The notes beneath the pieces are model-generated. The model did not search any database and was not told the origin of the DNA. It saw only the letters and a program-made list of their open reading frames with translations. This document shows positions 36,171 through 48,751 of a DNA stretch of 64,000 nucleotides, piece by piece. The DNA lies in contig JAQFVV010006231.1 of NCBI GenBank assembly GCA_028023455.1, forward strand, positions 7,022,036-7,086,035, in the 5' to 3' direction. The translations under genes and the position numbers were made by a program. How positions within the stretch are numbered: the stretch's first letter is position 1; each line of letters opens with the position of its first letter. Origin of the DNA: Epiperipatus broadwayi. Lineage: Eukaryota; Onychophora; Udeonychophora; Euonychophora; Peripatidae.

Positions 36171-36360
36171 AAATACTTAAACTCAGAGGTAAAAAGCCAA
36201 TAAACTCACCTTGCTGGCTAATGCATGTTGGTGAGCAGCCCATCCATGTTCGTATACTATATGAATAATCACATGCAATGACAAGATCGTATGGAGTGGA
36301 CATTAGGAATTTACCCTGCTCGGTTCCTTTAAGGCCTCCAAGAGGAATCAAAGGGTCTCC

Positions 36361-37988
36361 TTTCAGTTAATAAATTTTATTAAGGCAGCAAAGAATGGTA
36401 TCTATCGCAAATGATAGTAAAATATTTTGATTTGATCATAATATTCTTTTGTTGCTGTGAAGAGAACATAACACACACACACACACACTAACAAAAATAT
36501 ATCAAATAATTTTTAAATCATTATTTACAAGAAGGAAACTATATAATCTTTCTTGTATAAGGATGAAAGAGTAAAACTTTTGTTTTTATAACTTTTGATC
36601 AAAAAGTCTTTAGACCAAATTTGTTGGTGTTAAAAATGCCATATGTATTTTGTGAACCATATTTTGGATGTGTACCAGGATTTCTTGCAAATTGCTAAAT
36701 TACAAAATGAATTTTGTAAGACATCAAATTATTAATGATGATCTAAAAAGACTTGTACAATATCTGAGTATAGTTGATGTCTTTGAATCAAAAAAAGTTT
36801 GAAATCAGTATGTCAACTAATGACTTAGACAACATAACTATATTGAATATAAAATTGTGAACTAGAATATGCAGATAATAATAGAAATCTCTGGCTTGCA
36901 AAGCATATAAGAAATAGCACTGCTTTTCCAAATTAATAATAAGATCTTTTAATTTTTCTCTTATGCTTTACAAGAAACAATCAAGACAAATGTCTATCTT
37001 ATTCATACAATAAATTAACAAGGATGGCTGCTCACCAGCATGCATCAGCCATTAAAGTGAATTTATGTGTTGCACATCTAAGGTTAAGACTAACAAAAAA
37101 CACTGACAGATATTTTTTTAATTGAGGGATATTTTTTTTTTTGAAGGCAAATTGAATACTCATGCCATGATAAAAATATGACAATTGCAAACTAGTCCTT
37201 TGTACTTCAAGTGAGAGAATTCAAGTCTAATCTAATCAAATATCCATTTGTTTTTGTTAGATGTCCATAGAATACTCAAATATCTCCACTAGTAAGTTGT
37301 TAGAATTAGCAAAAAGGGATTAAAAGCTAAACCCATGGGTGAGGGAACAATGTATCACTGACAATCTTTAAAAAATTAAAACAGGCAAAACTCTCTATCA
37401 TGTGATGTTTATTGGTTTAAAAAATTAAGAGGCTGATATAATATTGAACATGACATTAAAAAATATGACAATAGATGGATAGTTCAAAGTGAATCTAGAT
37501 CCAAAGAGATTCCAATGGACTTTTTAAAAAAAGATGTGAGATGGATAGAAGAGACAAAGAAGTTTGCTGGTGTGATGTAGAGAAACTATGAATCAGAGAA
37601 ACCACATTAAATTCAATGAGTTATCTTGAGTTGACTGATAATAATTTAAAATGATGCTGATATCTGTCAAACATCATCACCATTTTTAATCATTTTAAAC
37701 AATTCTATATGTAGGTCTTACAATCATCATCACGAGTCTGATTCTGTTTGTCACTCAAATGTCCATTATGTGGATGCAACAGAAAAGGCATAATAATGAA
37801 TATAAGAATTTAATAAATATGAAATATCCATAAGAACTTTTCAGCAACATTCAACATTATTAAAATAAAATTAAATAAATAGATATTTTCAAATGGGGGG
37901 GGGGGGCTGACTTAACAATTTATTTGCATATTAATAATTTTTATTAGTATTTTTAGTTTATTTGCGGTTTTTGTTAAATAAAAATTGT
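36361..37988. other. AT-rich spacer with an (AC)n run and a stray FB-A end
   Basis: A short (AC)n lies at 36471-36488. AAAACAGGCAAAACTCTCTA at 37379-37398 is an isolated FB-A terminus, followed by GTGATGTTTATTGG as at 20461. Two 11-base G runs near 37896 stand out. No gene seen. Confidence 0.4.
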
Positions 37989-38103
37989 CTTGCGTTGTTA
38001 GCCGAGAGGTATCGCAGCCGCCATGCAAGCAAGTAGTTGGTTGCAGACGGTTGTGGGTTCGCGTCCCGGCCGATGCTATGACACATGGGGAAAAAAAAAA
38101 AAG
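37989..38103 (+). mobile_element. tRNA-derived SINE family 1
   Basis: The head fits pol III promoters: A box TTAGCCGAGAGGT and B box GGGTTCGCGTCCC, separated by a tRNA-like middle. The tail GGCCGATGCTATGACACATG ends in an A-run at 38091-38102. Copies at 42504-42611 and 23748-23825 share this structure. Cloverleaf pairing is imperfect, so it is a SINE rather than a working tRNA gene. Confidence 0.8.
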
Positions 38104-38857
38104 TTGATAAAATTCAAGAAGTTGAATGTAAACTAATTTAAAGATTTAATAAAACCAAGCATACTGTTTGTTTTTTAAAATTAATAACCCATTTCAAAAT
38201 AATTTAATTATAATAAATCAAATCAAATTATATATCCATCTAATTATAATTCAAAATGATTTATATTTGAAATCCATTAATGAAAGCATTTGAAAATATG
38301 CAAATAAGAAATACGAATTTTAATAATTGTTTCTCAAAATTTTTCATCTTGAGTCTGAATTTCATTGAATTAAAATTGAGAAATAAAATAGCTAATGATC
38401 ATTGATCAATGTCTGCCGTTGACAGTATTTTTTTTCACACTGAGTTTTGAAATCATTATATCTATCTAAACAGTAGAAAATTTTGACATTAATATTGAAA
38501 ATATATTTGTTGTTGAAATTTTACTAATAAACATTATATTATATCTTAAAAGTTTATGATTTTATGAAATTAATGAATGTTTTATTTTTTTATTATATAA
38601 AAAAAATTATTCTACTGCCTTTATTATTCAAGAGTTCGTAGAATATTATGAAATGCTAACATCGGAATCGATCCGAAGTATTCCACATTCCTGAATCTGA
38701 CATACTACCATTGTACTAAACCTTGCGAATGTATTTTTATTTTTATGGATGTAAATTTCTATGTTGAGAAAAACGAAATCATACAATACTAAATCATCCA
38801 TGCACTTTACTACTGTTACACAATGCTTTATTTACCACCCTCTTTTACAGTTTACAG
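38104..38857. other. AT-rich spacer, nothing recognised
   Basis: No gene or repeat family seen. Confidence 0.35.
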
Positions 38858-38885
38858 TTTCGATTGCCCCAGCAATCGGCTTCAG
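38858..38885 (-). ncRNA. Hammerhead-like motif, variant core
   Basis: On the minus strand: CTGAAGC, a perfect stem CGATTGC / GCAATCG with loop TGGG, then AAAC, and about 30 bases later AATAAAG. The layout parallels the 32.1-kb motifs (TGTAGYTCTGA before, GAAACTGT after), but CTGAAGC departs from the catalytic CTGATGA, so cleavage is unlikely. Probably the end of a related PLE. Confidence 0.4.
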
Positions 38886-39138
38886 AACTACAACATAATA
38901 CAAACATATGATTATAAATATACATGAGCATATAACTTACATTCTATATATATACGCCTTATAATCATCATCTATTTATTACCGTTTAAATATTATATAA
39001 TTTTTTACTTTTTTTTTACATTCTATATTTATTAATTAAAACTTCCTATACATATATATTCTATTTTTATTCTTTATTTTATTTTATTCTTATTACTCTT
39101 TAAATACTTAACTCTAACTTAATATCTTTTATATTTTA

Positions 39139-39351
<213 letters not shown>

Positions 39352-39556
39352 TTTTACTAACAATCAATATTTATAATTTATTCATTCAATAATTTATAAT
39401 TTATTGTATAATATTATTATTTTAAATACATTTTAACCCACCAAAAATCAGTTGACATAAAAAAAATATAGCAAGCGTATCGTTTCAATAAAATTTGAAC
39501 ACCACTATGCAATATTATTATATCTAAAATATTAAGTATTTATATCCAATAAATAT

Positions 39557-39842
39557 CACATGATCACTATTTCTTATGCTTGATTATAACTGTTATTAAA
39601 ACAGACAAAACTCACTATACGTATTGCCACACCCAGCAAGCTAGAGTAATCAATGGATGCCAGAAGGCTTGTGCATAAAATCCCCATCTAGTGAAGGCCA
39701 CAAGCCAGAAACTTGTCTGGGGATATTGGAAGAGTAGGCACTAGATGGGGATTTTATGCACAAGCCTTCTGGCATCCATTGATTACTCTACCTTGCTGTG
39801 TGTGGTAATACATATAGTGAGTTTTTGTCTGTTTTAATAAGT
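39557..39842. repeat. Foldback repeat FB-A, copy 4
   Basis: Arms pair from ATTAAAACAGACAAAACTCA at the left to the inverse TGAGTTTTTGTCTGTTTTAAT at the right. The inner left arm and loop are deleted compared with copy 1. The left flank CACATGATCACTATTTCTTA matches the right flank of copy 3 in inverse, so the repeat's ends lie outside the earlier arm boundary. Confidence 0.85.
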
Positions 39843-40644
39843 ATATCATATGTAACAAAATACATAATCATTACTGCCGAATAAAAAATGCAGATAGAAT
39901 ATATTACTTTGGGGGGGGGGGATTAAGAGCACTGAGTAAATATCACCACTTCCTGCTCTCCTGAAGCACAAATATTGGAATATATATCTTGCTTAGGTTG
40001 CATTATCTCTTTCTTGCCCTTTTCTTTAAAAAAAATAATGAACACTAAAAGTAGCTATTCACCAATACTGAATGGCTACCTAAATTGAATATAGTTTATC
40101 AAAAAAAGAGTTCAGTTTTGATATAGATCCTATGAGTATGGTGGTAAATGCCTCAACAACTTCATCAATGAAACCTTTTTTCATAAAGATACAACAAAGA
40201 CATTTATGTTCAACATGTAAACTTTTTACACATCTACCAAGTAAGAGCAGTAATGTCATCAATTTTTATTTAAGATGCAGAGACTTTAATTCAACTCTGA
40301 GATATTAGAAATGGTTTGTACGCTTGCGTTTTGCTAAACTGAGAATGTCTTGATGCAATATTTCCTATTAATTCAAAATGCTTTGAATATCCCAACTATT
40401 GTGTGGGTATATATATATATATAAGTGCTCCAGTAATCACCAGTAATGTTTGACATCTTTCTTCACTAACTATAATTTGAAGCTACATTCAATAATCATA
40501 GTTTTTATTGCATTAAATGTTCAACTATTATCATCAAAAATAGTTAAAATCTTTTAAAATATTAGTTAACAAAAATATTTGAGATGTGTAATTTTTGATC
40601 AGTTCTCCATCCATTATATTATAAAATGGATAATTCATTATTAT
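39843..40644. other. AT-rich spacer, nothing recognised
   Basis: A G run near 39911-39920 and a TA run near 40411. No gene seen. Confidence 0.35.
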
Positions 40645-40750
40645 ATTGCCCTACGTTAGCGCAGTGATAGAGTGAAGAACTCGAGCTAAATATCCTTAAT
40701 TGAAGGTAACTTTTTCATTTCCAGTGCTCGAACGTCATGTGATTTCTCGA
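40645..40750 (+). repeat. SINE-like repeat, family 3
   Basis: Begins TTGCCCTACGTTAGCGCAGT with AGTGATAGAGTGAAGAA and ends TTCCAGTGCTCGAACGTCAT. Related copies at 42744-42820, 43180-43268 (minus) and 60833-60930 share the TTCCAGTGCTCGAAC-like end. The tRNA origin is weaker than for family 1. Confidence 0.55.
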
Positions 40751-42503
40751 CTATAAATTACTTTTATTTTATAAATATATTAAATACTTATAACTTTCAT
40801 TGCAATAATTCCTACAAAAGTTTTGAAAAAAAAAATTATATTAAAATATTATTGAAACTCAAATTAATAAATTCATAATGAGAATATTAAAAGCATATAG
40901 TTTTTGAATTTATAGAATAACATTTCGCGCGCCATATATATACAAAATAGTTTTGTATATATTATATAAAAAAAGGAAAAATATTATACACCTTGGTTTT
41001 AGATTGAATTAAAATCATATTTATAATCTATAAATTAATAAATTCGTATATATAAAAGTTATATTCAATAGAGTACAACAAATAAATCCTAAAACAATTT
41101 TTAATTACCTCAAAAATTTTCAGCGTATTAAAATCTTATTCCTATTCTTATCGGCTCGAGCTGGAATAGATTTTTTATACTATCTAATCATGCGTTTATT
41201 GTTTATATTTTTCCAATGGGAAAAAATAAAGTCTGTCAATATTAACAACTAAACTTTCAGTTTGCAATATTTTCTGTATCTTGTTTTATACTTTCTCAAT
41301 AAATATTTTCTTTGCAATTTAGTTTTGATAAAGTCAGAATTTAGATCAATTTATTTACAAACGATTTTATCAAACGAATTAATGTGTTCAAGATTAAAAA
41401 AATAGGTTAAATCCGAAGAATCAAAATATTTGAAATTGTAATAACAATTGCCTGTGATAATCAGATTTATTAAAACATTCTAATGAAAATATAGTACTGG
41501 TTATTGATAGAATCGTTGCTGTATATAAATAATTTTTGATATTCAAAATTGTATTCATTCGTTTTTTAATTTATTAAAATCTACGAAATACATCAATAAA
41601 GTAAACAGGATTGAATGATGTAGCAGAATTCAAAATATTAATAAATAATACAATATTAGTTTACAGGTATAAAAAACAAAGTAATAATCTTCAAATAAAA
41701 AATAATTTACGATTAGATAGACATAATGAAAACTTTCTATGGGGAGTTTTAGAAAATAATGAAATAAAAAAATTAACGAAAATTAGCTATTGTGATATAT
41801 CTTATGAAAACCATTTATTAAAAGTATCATGCAAATTACATTCTGCTAAACTACCAAAACCAGATTCTTATCAAACTTAGGTAAATAAACATTGTTGACA
41901 TAATCTATAAAAATATGATCAAATATGGCAGATTTTACAGACAATCAAGACCCAATTCTCTAAGAAGTATCATCATCTAGATAAATAATAAATTTTAATA
42001 ATCTCTCATAGTTCATTAAGTTATGTGGTGGAAGAAGAGCTGCATAACTCACAACAATCTAATCAGGACACTCAATGTGGCTAGTAATTGTAAATGTACT
42101 GTTTGTCACATTGAGAGATGATAAAAAAATCACTTGGTAATACTCTTATTTATTAAACTAAGTCTGAAATAAATAAAACTGATACACAATTAGTACAATA
42201 TTAGATTTTAAAATGATTTACAAGAAGGAATACTTGATGCAGAGTATTTTCAGGAATTAAGCTACCAGAAAATGTATACTTATGGTTTCTTGGCTAATTA
42301 TAATTTCAGGAATTTAGATAAAAATATTAGATAGGCTCTGATGATAATCTTTTGATTACATAATTGTCCTCTTTATACATCAGAATTTTTTTAGCATTTG
42401 TAACTTACCTGTTGAACATATATGAAACTATTCTAAAGCATTAAGTTGTATATCAAATCTGTTAATCTTGTTGAATTTTCAGATTTTTTTTTTTACTTCT
42501 GAG
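40751..42503. other. AT-rich stretch with one unassigned frame
   Basis: An 89-codon plus-strand frame at 41611-41880 (no ATG; starts at TTG) has balanced composition and ends LHSAKLPKPDSYQT. It has an AG before it and TTAG/GTAAAT after it, as an exon could. I recognise no domain, and the polypyrimidine tract is poor. Confidence 0.3.
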
Positions 42504-42611
42504 TTTTTTTTTTAAGTGTCATAGCATCGGCCAGGACATGAACCCGCAACCTGGGCAACTGCCTGAAAGTGCAAGGCAGTCGCGCTGACCTCTCGACCAC
42601 CAATGCAAGAC
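42504..42611 (-). mobile_element. tRNA-derived SINE family 1, near full length
   Basis: On the minus strand: GGTGGTCGAGAGGTCAGCGC (A-box region), CTGCCTTGCA, B box GCGGGTTCATGTCC, tail GGCCGATGCTATGACACT, then an A-run read here as T at 42504-42513. The head present here but absent at 23.8 kb defines the truncation of that copy. Confidence 0.85.
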
Positions 42612-42743
42612 TACTGAGCTTTGTTATAGATTTTTTTATTTTTCTCGTAGATACTCCCCCCACCCACACACAAGAAAAATTATATAAATATACTAAAATA
42701 ACAAATATTACTTCATTGATTCTGTGCCATCCATGGTTTGTTG

Positions 42744-42820
42744 CACGCAGAGTGGCAGACACTGGAGCTCAAGGTTCATGTATCTTGGCCCAGATTTGCC
42801 ACTTTCAGTGCTCAAATTTG
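42744..42820 (+). repeat. SINE-like repeat, family 3
   Basis: Contains ACGCAGAGTGGCAGAC, GGAGCTCAAGGTTCATG and the family end CACTTTCAGTGCTCAAATTTG. Sits 130 bp from the family-1 SINE. Confidence 0.5.
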
Positions 42821-43179
42821 TTATAAACTCTCAATTAATAAAAATTTTAATTAAAAGTATTGATTCTGCAATAACAACAACTCTAATGAATTTGATAATT
42901 TCTAAGGATGTATTGGATAACTAAAAACCTTGGTTAATTGATCGGTCCTAATATTTTAGTTTTTATCAAGAATACTTTATTTATAGGTGAATGTTAAGAG
43001 AAGATTGAGATAATAAATAAAATAGCCAAATGGTTGCTTACTTGGGTGATCATGTGCTATTCAAATTCCAGAAATAATTGATTGATTTTAATATTTAGGA
43101 ATCTTTAATTCTTGAAGCTGTCATTGTATAAAATTGCACTGAACAAAAATAATCTAATGGTTCAGTACTGTTTCATCAT

Positions 43180-43268
43180 GTGATGTTTGAGCACTGGAAG
43201 TGGTAGAATTGACCGCTAATCCAGAGATCTTTAGTTCTATCATTCTACTATTATACTAAACAATAAAA
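43180..43268 (-). repeat. SINE-like repeat, family 3
   Basis: On the minus strand it reads TAGTAGAATGATAGAAC, GGTCAATTCTACCAC, then TTCCAGTGCTCAAACATCAC, close to the 40.6-kb copy. Confidence 0.5.
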
Positions 43269-44289
43269 AGCAAAATTAATAACATGATTAAATGTTTAAG
43301 AGTCATATGGCATTTAGAATCTTAATGGAAGATTGAGCACTTAACCATATCTTTCACCTAATATTAACCAAGTGTTTTTACTCATTACTCAATTTAGAAT
43401 TGATCTTGTAACCTTTAGCTCTGAACTTACCACTCTCCCAGAATATTAAATTCTGCTTTAATGATAGTTTTACACTTTATTGCCAACTGGAAGAGGAAAA
43501 TATAATTACAAATTCCCAATTATTTTTTGCATATATATTATTCTTAAGAAATGTGTGTTCTGTTGCTAATCTATTATTTATGAATATAGAAAAAGAAATA
43601 TAGATGCTAAAAAATATTGTTAGGTTTTGTATACATCAATAATTATGTTGAAAATCAGTATTTGATTACACCAAATTGCTATTTTTTACTTAATTCTACC
43701 AACATAATCTAAATATGACTTTATTTCAAATATTAATTGCAAAAAAAATCAAGTGATTATTACACTCAATCCTATTAATCAATTATGGGATTGATTTATT
43801 AACAACTAAGTAAAGCAATTAATCATAATTCAATGTATCAATGAATCTTTTCATTGGTGGTAGCTTAGTTTAAATATTCAGAAAATGAAAGATTTAATAC
43901 AAAATACTACAACTTGGTATAGCATCAGCAACCACTTGCAAATGAGTATAACCATTTCAATTCCAAGAGAGAAAAAAGAAAAACAAATCATAATAATTTA
44001 ATAATACACTAAAGATATATTATATTGAGTTCCCAGAATCAGTCACTCACAAATGAGTATGGCTATTCTAATTGCAAAAAAAAATAAAAAGATAAAATGA
44101 TGATGATGATGATGATGATAGTAATAAAAATAGAAATCTATGAGTGTAGCATATTACTGATTATGGTGATGATGATAATAATAATAATAAACCAAAGATA
44201 AATTTTGCAATGATTATATAAGCATATCTGTGAATCGTAAACATAATAGAACATGCTAGTTCATTATTTTCTTTGATATTTTGCAACAC
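43269..44289. other. AT-rich spacer with short (TGA)n and (ATA)n runs
   Basis: (TGA)n at 44098-44119 and an ATA run near 44175-44190. Otherwise nothing recognised. Confidence 0.35.
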
Positions 44290-45060
44290 TGACTTTTAAC
44301 TTCTTTTGTAGAAAACTTCAACATCTCCAATATACTCTATTCTTTTCTATATTTCTCTAGTAAAAATAATTTAAATTTCACTTTTTTAAGAATATTTTTG
44401 AGGTAATATAAATGAATCTGCCTCTTTCATAAAAATCATGCTGAAGTTTTCATAAAACACTCTTTTAGGTAGTCTTGGTCGTTCATTTAATGGATTCCTT
44501 ATTATCATATCTAACAAGTTGAAAAACATATTGATTAGTTTTGTGTTCTCATTATTGAACTTTTAAAATGAAACTTTTTCGATGCTTTTATATTGCACTG
44601 ATAAGGTGTCCAAGTTTTACTTCTACATAATACATTAGATAAAATAACAGCTCTATATGCAAGTAATTTACTTGAAATAGTTATTTCATTGTGATGAAAA
44701 AGTTATTCTTTGAATTATTAAAAGCAACAGCAGAATATTATAGTCTGTACTGCATCTTAACAACTAAATCCACTTTGAGATATTTAAATTGATACATTTC
44801 CAAGTTGCTATTCTCCAAATCAAACATTGCAGAATATTATTTTCTCATTATTGACAAATAAAGAATACTCAATTTTCTGAAGATAAATTATTTAATCAAT
44901 ATCACATTCAAAACATAATGTTCATCCTCTAGGTTATCTTTTGAGCTGCAAAAATAGCACAATCATTAACATACTGTAAATCTAGACTTAAAAAAAGGTT
45001 TTTGTTTTCACCTTTAATCAACTAAAATTAAAAATTCCATTATCAAACTCAAATTACATC
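44290..45060 (-). pseudogene. LINE RT C-terminal fragment (CR1/L2/Jockey-like type)
   Basis: Minus-strand frames contain ISSKLLAYRAVILSNVLCRS followed by KTWTPYQ, matching the post-RT block VYRAVVL.TLLYGSETWT of a LINE type distinct from the RTE copies. A decayed stretch before it (near 44950-44990) reads like the Y/FADD region, and one after it (near 44420-44480) like the RLPK segment. Order agrees with a minus-strand copy. It may belong to the same family as the plus-strand remnant at 51.7 kb, which holds the N-terminal parts. Confidence 0.55.
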
Positions 45061-45659
45061 TTAATTCATGATTCATTAATCTGCCTATGAATAGTTCAAA
45101 GATCAGTTATAACAATTAAAAATACTAAAAGAGATGGTGATCATGTGATATTTAGTAATTAAAAATACTGTTGGAGAAAAAATATATTTTTGCTTAACAT
45201 CAGTTTTCATTTCAAATGTCTCAAATTTTCTGTCTGTAATAATAATTGTTCTCTTATTCCATGATGTTAGAAGCTATATAATACAAATAAAGATTGATAA
45301 ATAACTAACTAATTTCAAATAATTCCACAGACTTATTTATATAATTGAATCAAAATAATCTATAAAAGCAAGATATAAATTACTCTCCTCTTCCTGATAC
45401 TTATTTTGCATTTGCCTGGCAACAAAAACTGTTTTTCAATTTTATAAAATAGCATTAAGTCTCTGATAATCATTCATCTATGACTGGAAATGACCTGTTT
45501 AACAAAAATCCTTGAAATTATCTTTGCTAAATATATTATTTTGTTTTTATTTTTTGTAACATTTCATTTTTAGTTATACTTTTTTCCTTTTGTAATAACA
45601 CTTTTAATAGGTTTATTAAAGCTCTGATGTATTATTTGCCAAAGTATCTATAAAATTTT

Positions 45660-46660
45660 GCTGATTTAAATAATCCCAAATTATTTTTATTCTCTTAGTT
45701 TTTCAATTTATCTTCCAAATACTTCTTGTAAATTTCTGTAAATATATATATAAATAGACATATGGACTCACCTTATACATTCTTGTAAATTTCTGTAAAT
45801 ATATATATAAATAGACATATGGACTCACCTTATCATTTATCCACATCAATATCATTCTTTTTAATGTCATTATTATCATACAATTCTCAGACATTCTGAA
45901 TTGGTTTAGATACATATTCTTCAAAGCTTTGATCATTGGAAATATTCTTATAAAATCAAGTGTCTTTTCCTAAATGACAATTCATATTCATTGATCTTTT
46001 CTATAATTTCTCTTAATGACTTGGATGATGATATCAACTTGGCTAAAACCATTTTTAAATTCAACTTGCTTTTTTTTTTTTTGCTTGGTTAAAATCCATG
46101 TATGTTTGTAGATAAATTGTAATATTGATCCTAGTAAATATATAAAACTATAGAAAAGTGGAAAAATTTTAATATTTATAATCTTTTCATCTTTCTTAAA
46201 AATCATTATCACTGACATTTGATATATAGCTTTGCCTATAATTTTTCTATTTTGTTATATCTTTTTTTAAGTAGTAACTTTATTATTTTTTTGCAGGTTT
46301 TCTGTTCTTCATAAATTTAGTTGTGTATTTCATCTTTTCATTTAAAGTCTTTGGTATTTCTAAAATTGTAATTATAGGAGCTATTTTGACTTTTTTTTTC
46401 TTAATTAGTATATAGTTCTTTGTATACCTCTTTCACATATTTCATAATATTGTCTCTCTTGTTAAAAATTGGACCTTTTTTTTTTCTTATTGTTGAAATA
46501 ACTTTTAATGTAATATGTCTTATTTTTGAGCCCTTCATTTGCTTTTAAAGCTTTTTTTTGCCAATTTATAATTATATTTTTATTATATTTCCTTTTATAT
46601 CATTAATACTTTTTCATATCATTTTTTATATATTGCCTTGATTCTGTTGAAAATTTACTA
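45660..46660 (-). pseudogene. RTE-like LINE fragment (RT region), heavily decayed
   Basis: Translated pieces such as VEFKNGFSQVDIIIQVI (46000-46080) correspond to QAGFKSSFSTVDHVQVLRVI in the 34-kb copy, and the following NEYEL motif is also present. Downstream nucleotide blocks up to 46600 match the linker of that copy. Stops and frameshifts throughout; a 57-bp tandem duplication lies inside. Confidence 0.6.
45723..45835. repeat. 57-bp exact tandem duplication
   Basis: TTCTTGTAAATTTCTGTAAA ... GGACTCACCTTAT begins at 45723 and again at 45780. The copies are almost identical, so the duplication is younger than the LINE fragment it interrupts. Confidence 0.9.
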
Positions 46661-47129
46661 ATACTTTTTATAGTATTATGTGTGTGTACTGACTAGAATA
46701 TCAGTTAATTGAATCTGTTCCAATCTGAACTATTATATAAAGATTGGCGTTAATCAAATTTACATTCTACCTATTGAATAGAGCCATTATCCAAATACCA
46801 ATGTAGTAAAAAAAAAAAAAAGCTAATTGGTAAGGTTCACATTTTTTATTAAAAATCAAAAACCAAATATAATTCAATTTATTTAGGACACAAACCTAAA
46901 AATAGTAGTTCACAATGATTAAAAAATAAATATTTTCAGTAAGTGTGAGAATGTAAACATTTCATGAGAAATTAAATTAAAATATCATCTTATCAAATAC
47001 TAATTTAATTTTCATCAAAATGTTTGAGAATTGATGACCACTTATTAAAAATATTTATTTTTCAATCATTTCTTGTCTGCCAAATATACTATTTTCATGT
47101 ATTAAATTATCAATATTTTCTAACATTAT
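46661..47129. other. AT-rich spacer, nothing recognised
   Basis: No gene or repeat family seen. Confidence 0.35.
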
Positions 47130-48420
47130 TAATCTACTATTGGATGAAGATTTCTCCAAGTTTAATTCAATTTTACTGATTCACCGTCTTTCTTCACGAC
47201 ATTAGCAATTTTTTTTATTTCTTCCATCTTCCTTACATGTACTCTCTTTCTAAGTTTTTAAAATCTTTTGGAATTTAATTTAAAATTTCAACTGTTTATC
47301 TGTTATCATTTCTTCTGGCAATATATTCAGCTTAGCTTCATTTCAATTACCAAATTGTTTGAATGATATCAGTAATAACCATTTGTTTTCTTACTCATAT
47401 ATTTTGTTTTCTATTTTTTCCATGCATTTCTCCATATTTCTTTGAATAGACTGAAGTGTCTGTATTGCTCTTCTATTAAGTATCTTTTCCATGCATTTCT
47501 ACAGACATCTTTGAATAGTTTAAGTGTCTGTATTGCTCTTCTAATAAGTATCCAAGTCTCAGATCTATAAGTAAGAATTGGTAAAACATATTTATAAAAA
47601 ACCTTCGTTTTCATACACATAGGCATATTTCCTTTTAATATTAAATTATTTCTACCAAAAGCACTCCATCCAAGTTTAATTCTGGCATGAATAGTGTCTA
47701 TTGTGTTTCCATTTGTATTAATAATCTGATGAAGGTATTTATAGTTGCTAATTTCTTCGAATACATAATGATCAATCTTTAATTTTTTCTTCTGAGAAAA
47801 TCTATTAAACATTAGTTGTTGTTTTTATGCATTTATTTTTAGTCTTAATTTTTTATTTGCAAAAACAACATTATCTGCAAAATCTAAATGACTTAAATAA
47901 TTTCCATTTATTTTTATTGTTAGTTGCTCATTTTAATTCAGTAAATAATTATTTAACGCTGCTATAAAAAGTTTTGGGGGTTTGTAATTACTCTGTCATA
48001 TACCCTTCTCAATGCTAATCTTTTTAGTATCACCATGTAATATAATTACTGCTAATGCATTTTGATAAATACTTTTTGGAATATGGTGGTATAGTTAATT
48101 TCTATTAACTTCATTATCACTTTAACTTAAGTATTAATATTATTATTTCATTCTTCTAATCAGTTAGTATATCTCTATTGTTTAGATATTAGCTATATAG
48201 CTTTGCCAATGATAATTCCATCATTTCCTAAAGTTTACCCTTTTTGTATAGATTTAATTGCATGTCTTACCTCTTCATTTAAAATACTTGGCAATTCAGA
48301 AGATCTTTTAATTGTAGGGGACACCTTGTTTTCTTATTATTTTATTAGATCTCTTTTTTTTTATTATTATTAATACCCCCTTTTTTTTTTTTTTTTTTAT
48401 GGAAACAATTTTTTTTCCCA
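47130..48420 (-). pseudogene. RTE-like LINE fragment (RT to 3' region)
   Basis: The 133-codon frame at 47411-47812 reads MFNRFSQKKKLKID, YKYLHQIINTNGNTID, RIKLGWSAFGRNNLILKGN, then VLPILTYRSETWIL, collinear with 33690-34070 of the best copy. Further upstream, pieces near 48230-48310 match the AIKSMKKGKAPGNDG block. The Trp in KLGWSAFG is intact here. A 69-bp in-frame tandem duplication (47416-47552) sits in the C-terminal part. Confidence 0.75.
47416..47552. repeat. 69-bp tandem duplication inside the RTE fragment
   Basis: TTTTCCATGCATTTC starts at 47416 and at 47485; each unit ends near a TGTATTGCTCTTCTA block. 69 bp is 23 codons, so the frame is kept across the duplication. Confidence 0.8.
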
Positions 48421-48514
48421 ATATCAAGAATCTGATATTTAAGCTTTTTATTTTTTTTCTACAGTTTTTCTTACCATATTTTCTTATATCAATATTTACT
48501 CTTTTTTTTGTTAG

Positions 48515-48640
48515 TATGGATGGCTCAATTTGTTAGAGTGTTGACTTAAAATTCAATATTTCAGAATCTAAAGAGCCAGATTCGATTCCCTTGCTAGTAC
48601 TGTCATTGGTCAGGCCAGCAATACCCGAAGAAGAGAGAAG
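48515..48640 (+). mobile_element. SINE family 2, tRNA-like part and tail
   Basis: A box GGATGGCTCAATTTGTTAGA and B box CAGATTCGATTCCC flank a tRNA-like middle, followed by the family tail CATTGGTCAGGCCAGCAATA. The pol III promoter is best preserved in this copy. The leader found at 1-170 is absent. Confidence 0.75.
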
Positions 48641-48751
48641 ATTAATATCACTCAAAATATTGTATATATATTAATCTGAGTGCTATTTAACAATTAAATG
48701 TAATCGGAAAATTTAAATAAAGTTAAATTTATTTAAAGACATTCAACATAT

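Larger units (their letters stand above)
33455..36360 (-). mobile_element. RTE-like LINE, best-preserved copy
   Basis: Coding order on the minus strand is an APE endonuclease (36170 to about 35570), a linker (35400-35004), RT with palm and thumb (34948-33917) and a C-terminal region (33895-33480). The extreme C-terminus, WIELGVTFILQWIDNG, is followed by (ATG)n at 33456-33475, the simple-repeat tail usual for RTE elements instead of poly-A. RTE LINEs insert by target-primed reverse transcription and often mobilise SINEs. A frame at 36169-36351 lies upstream of the endonuclease in another frame and may be 5' leader. No TSD identified. Confidence 0.85.

Noticed and set aside
37989-38103. Functional tRNA gene
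   Set aside because: A and B boxes are present, but cloverleaf pairing is incomplete, and the shared tail with A-run shows a SINE.
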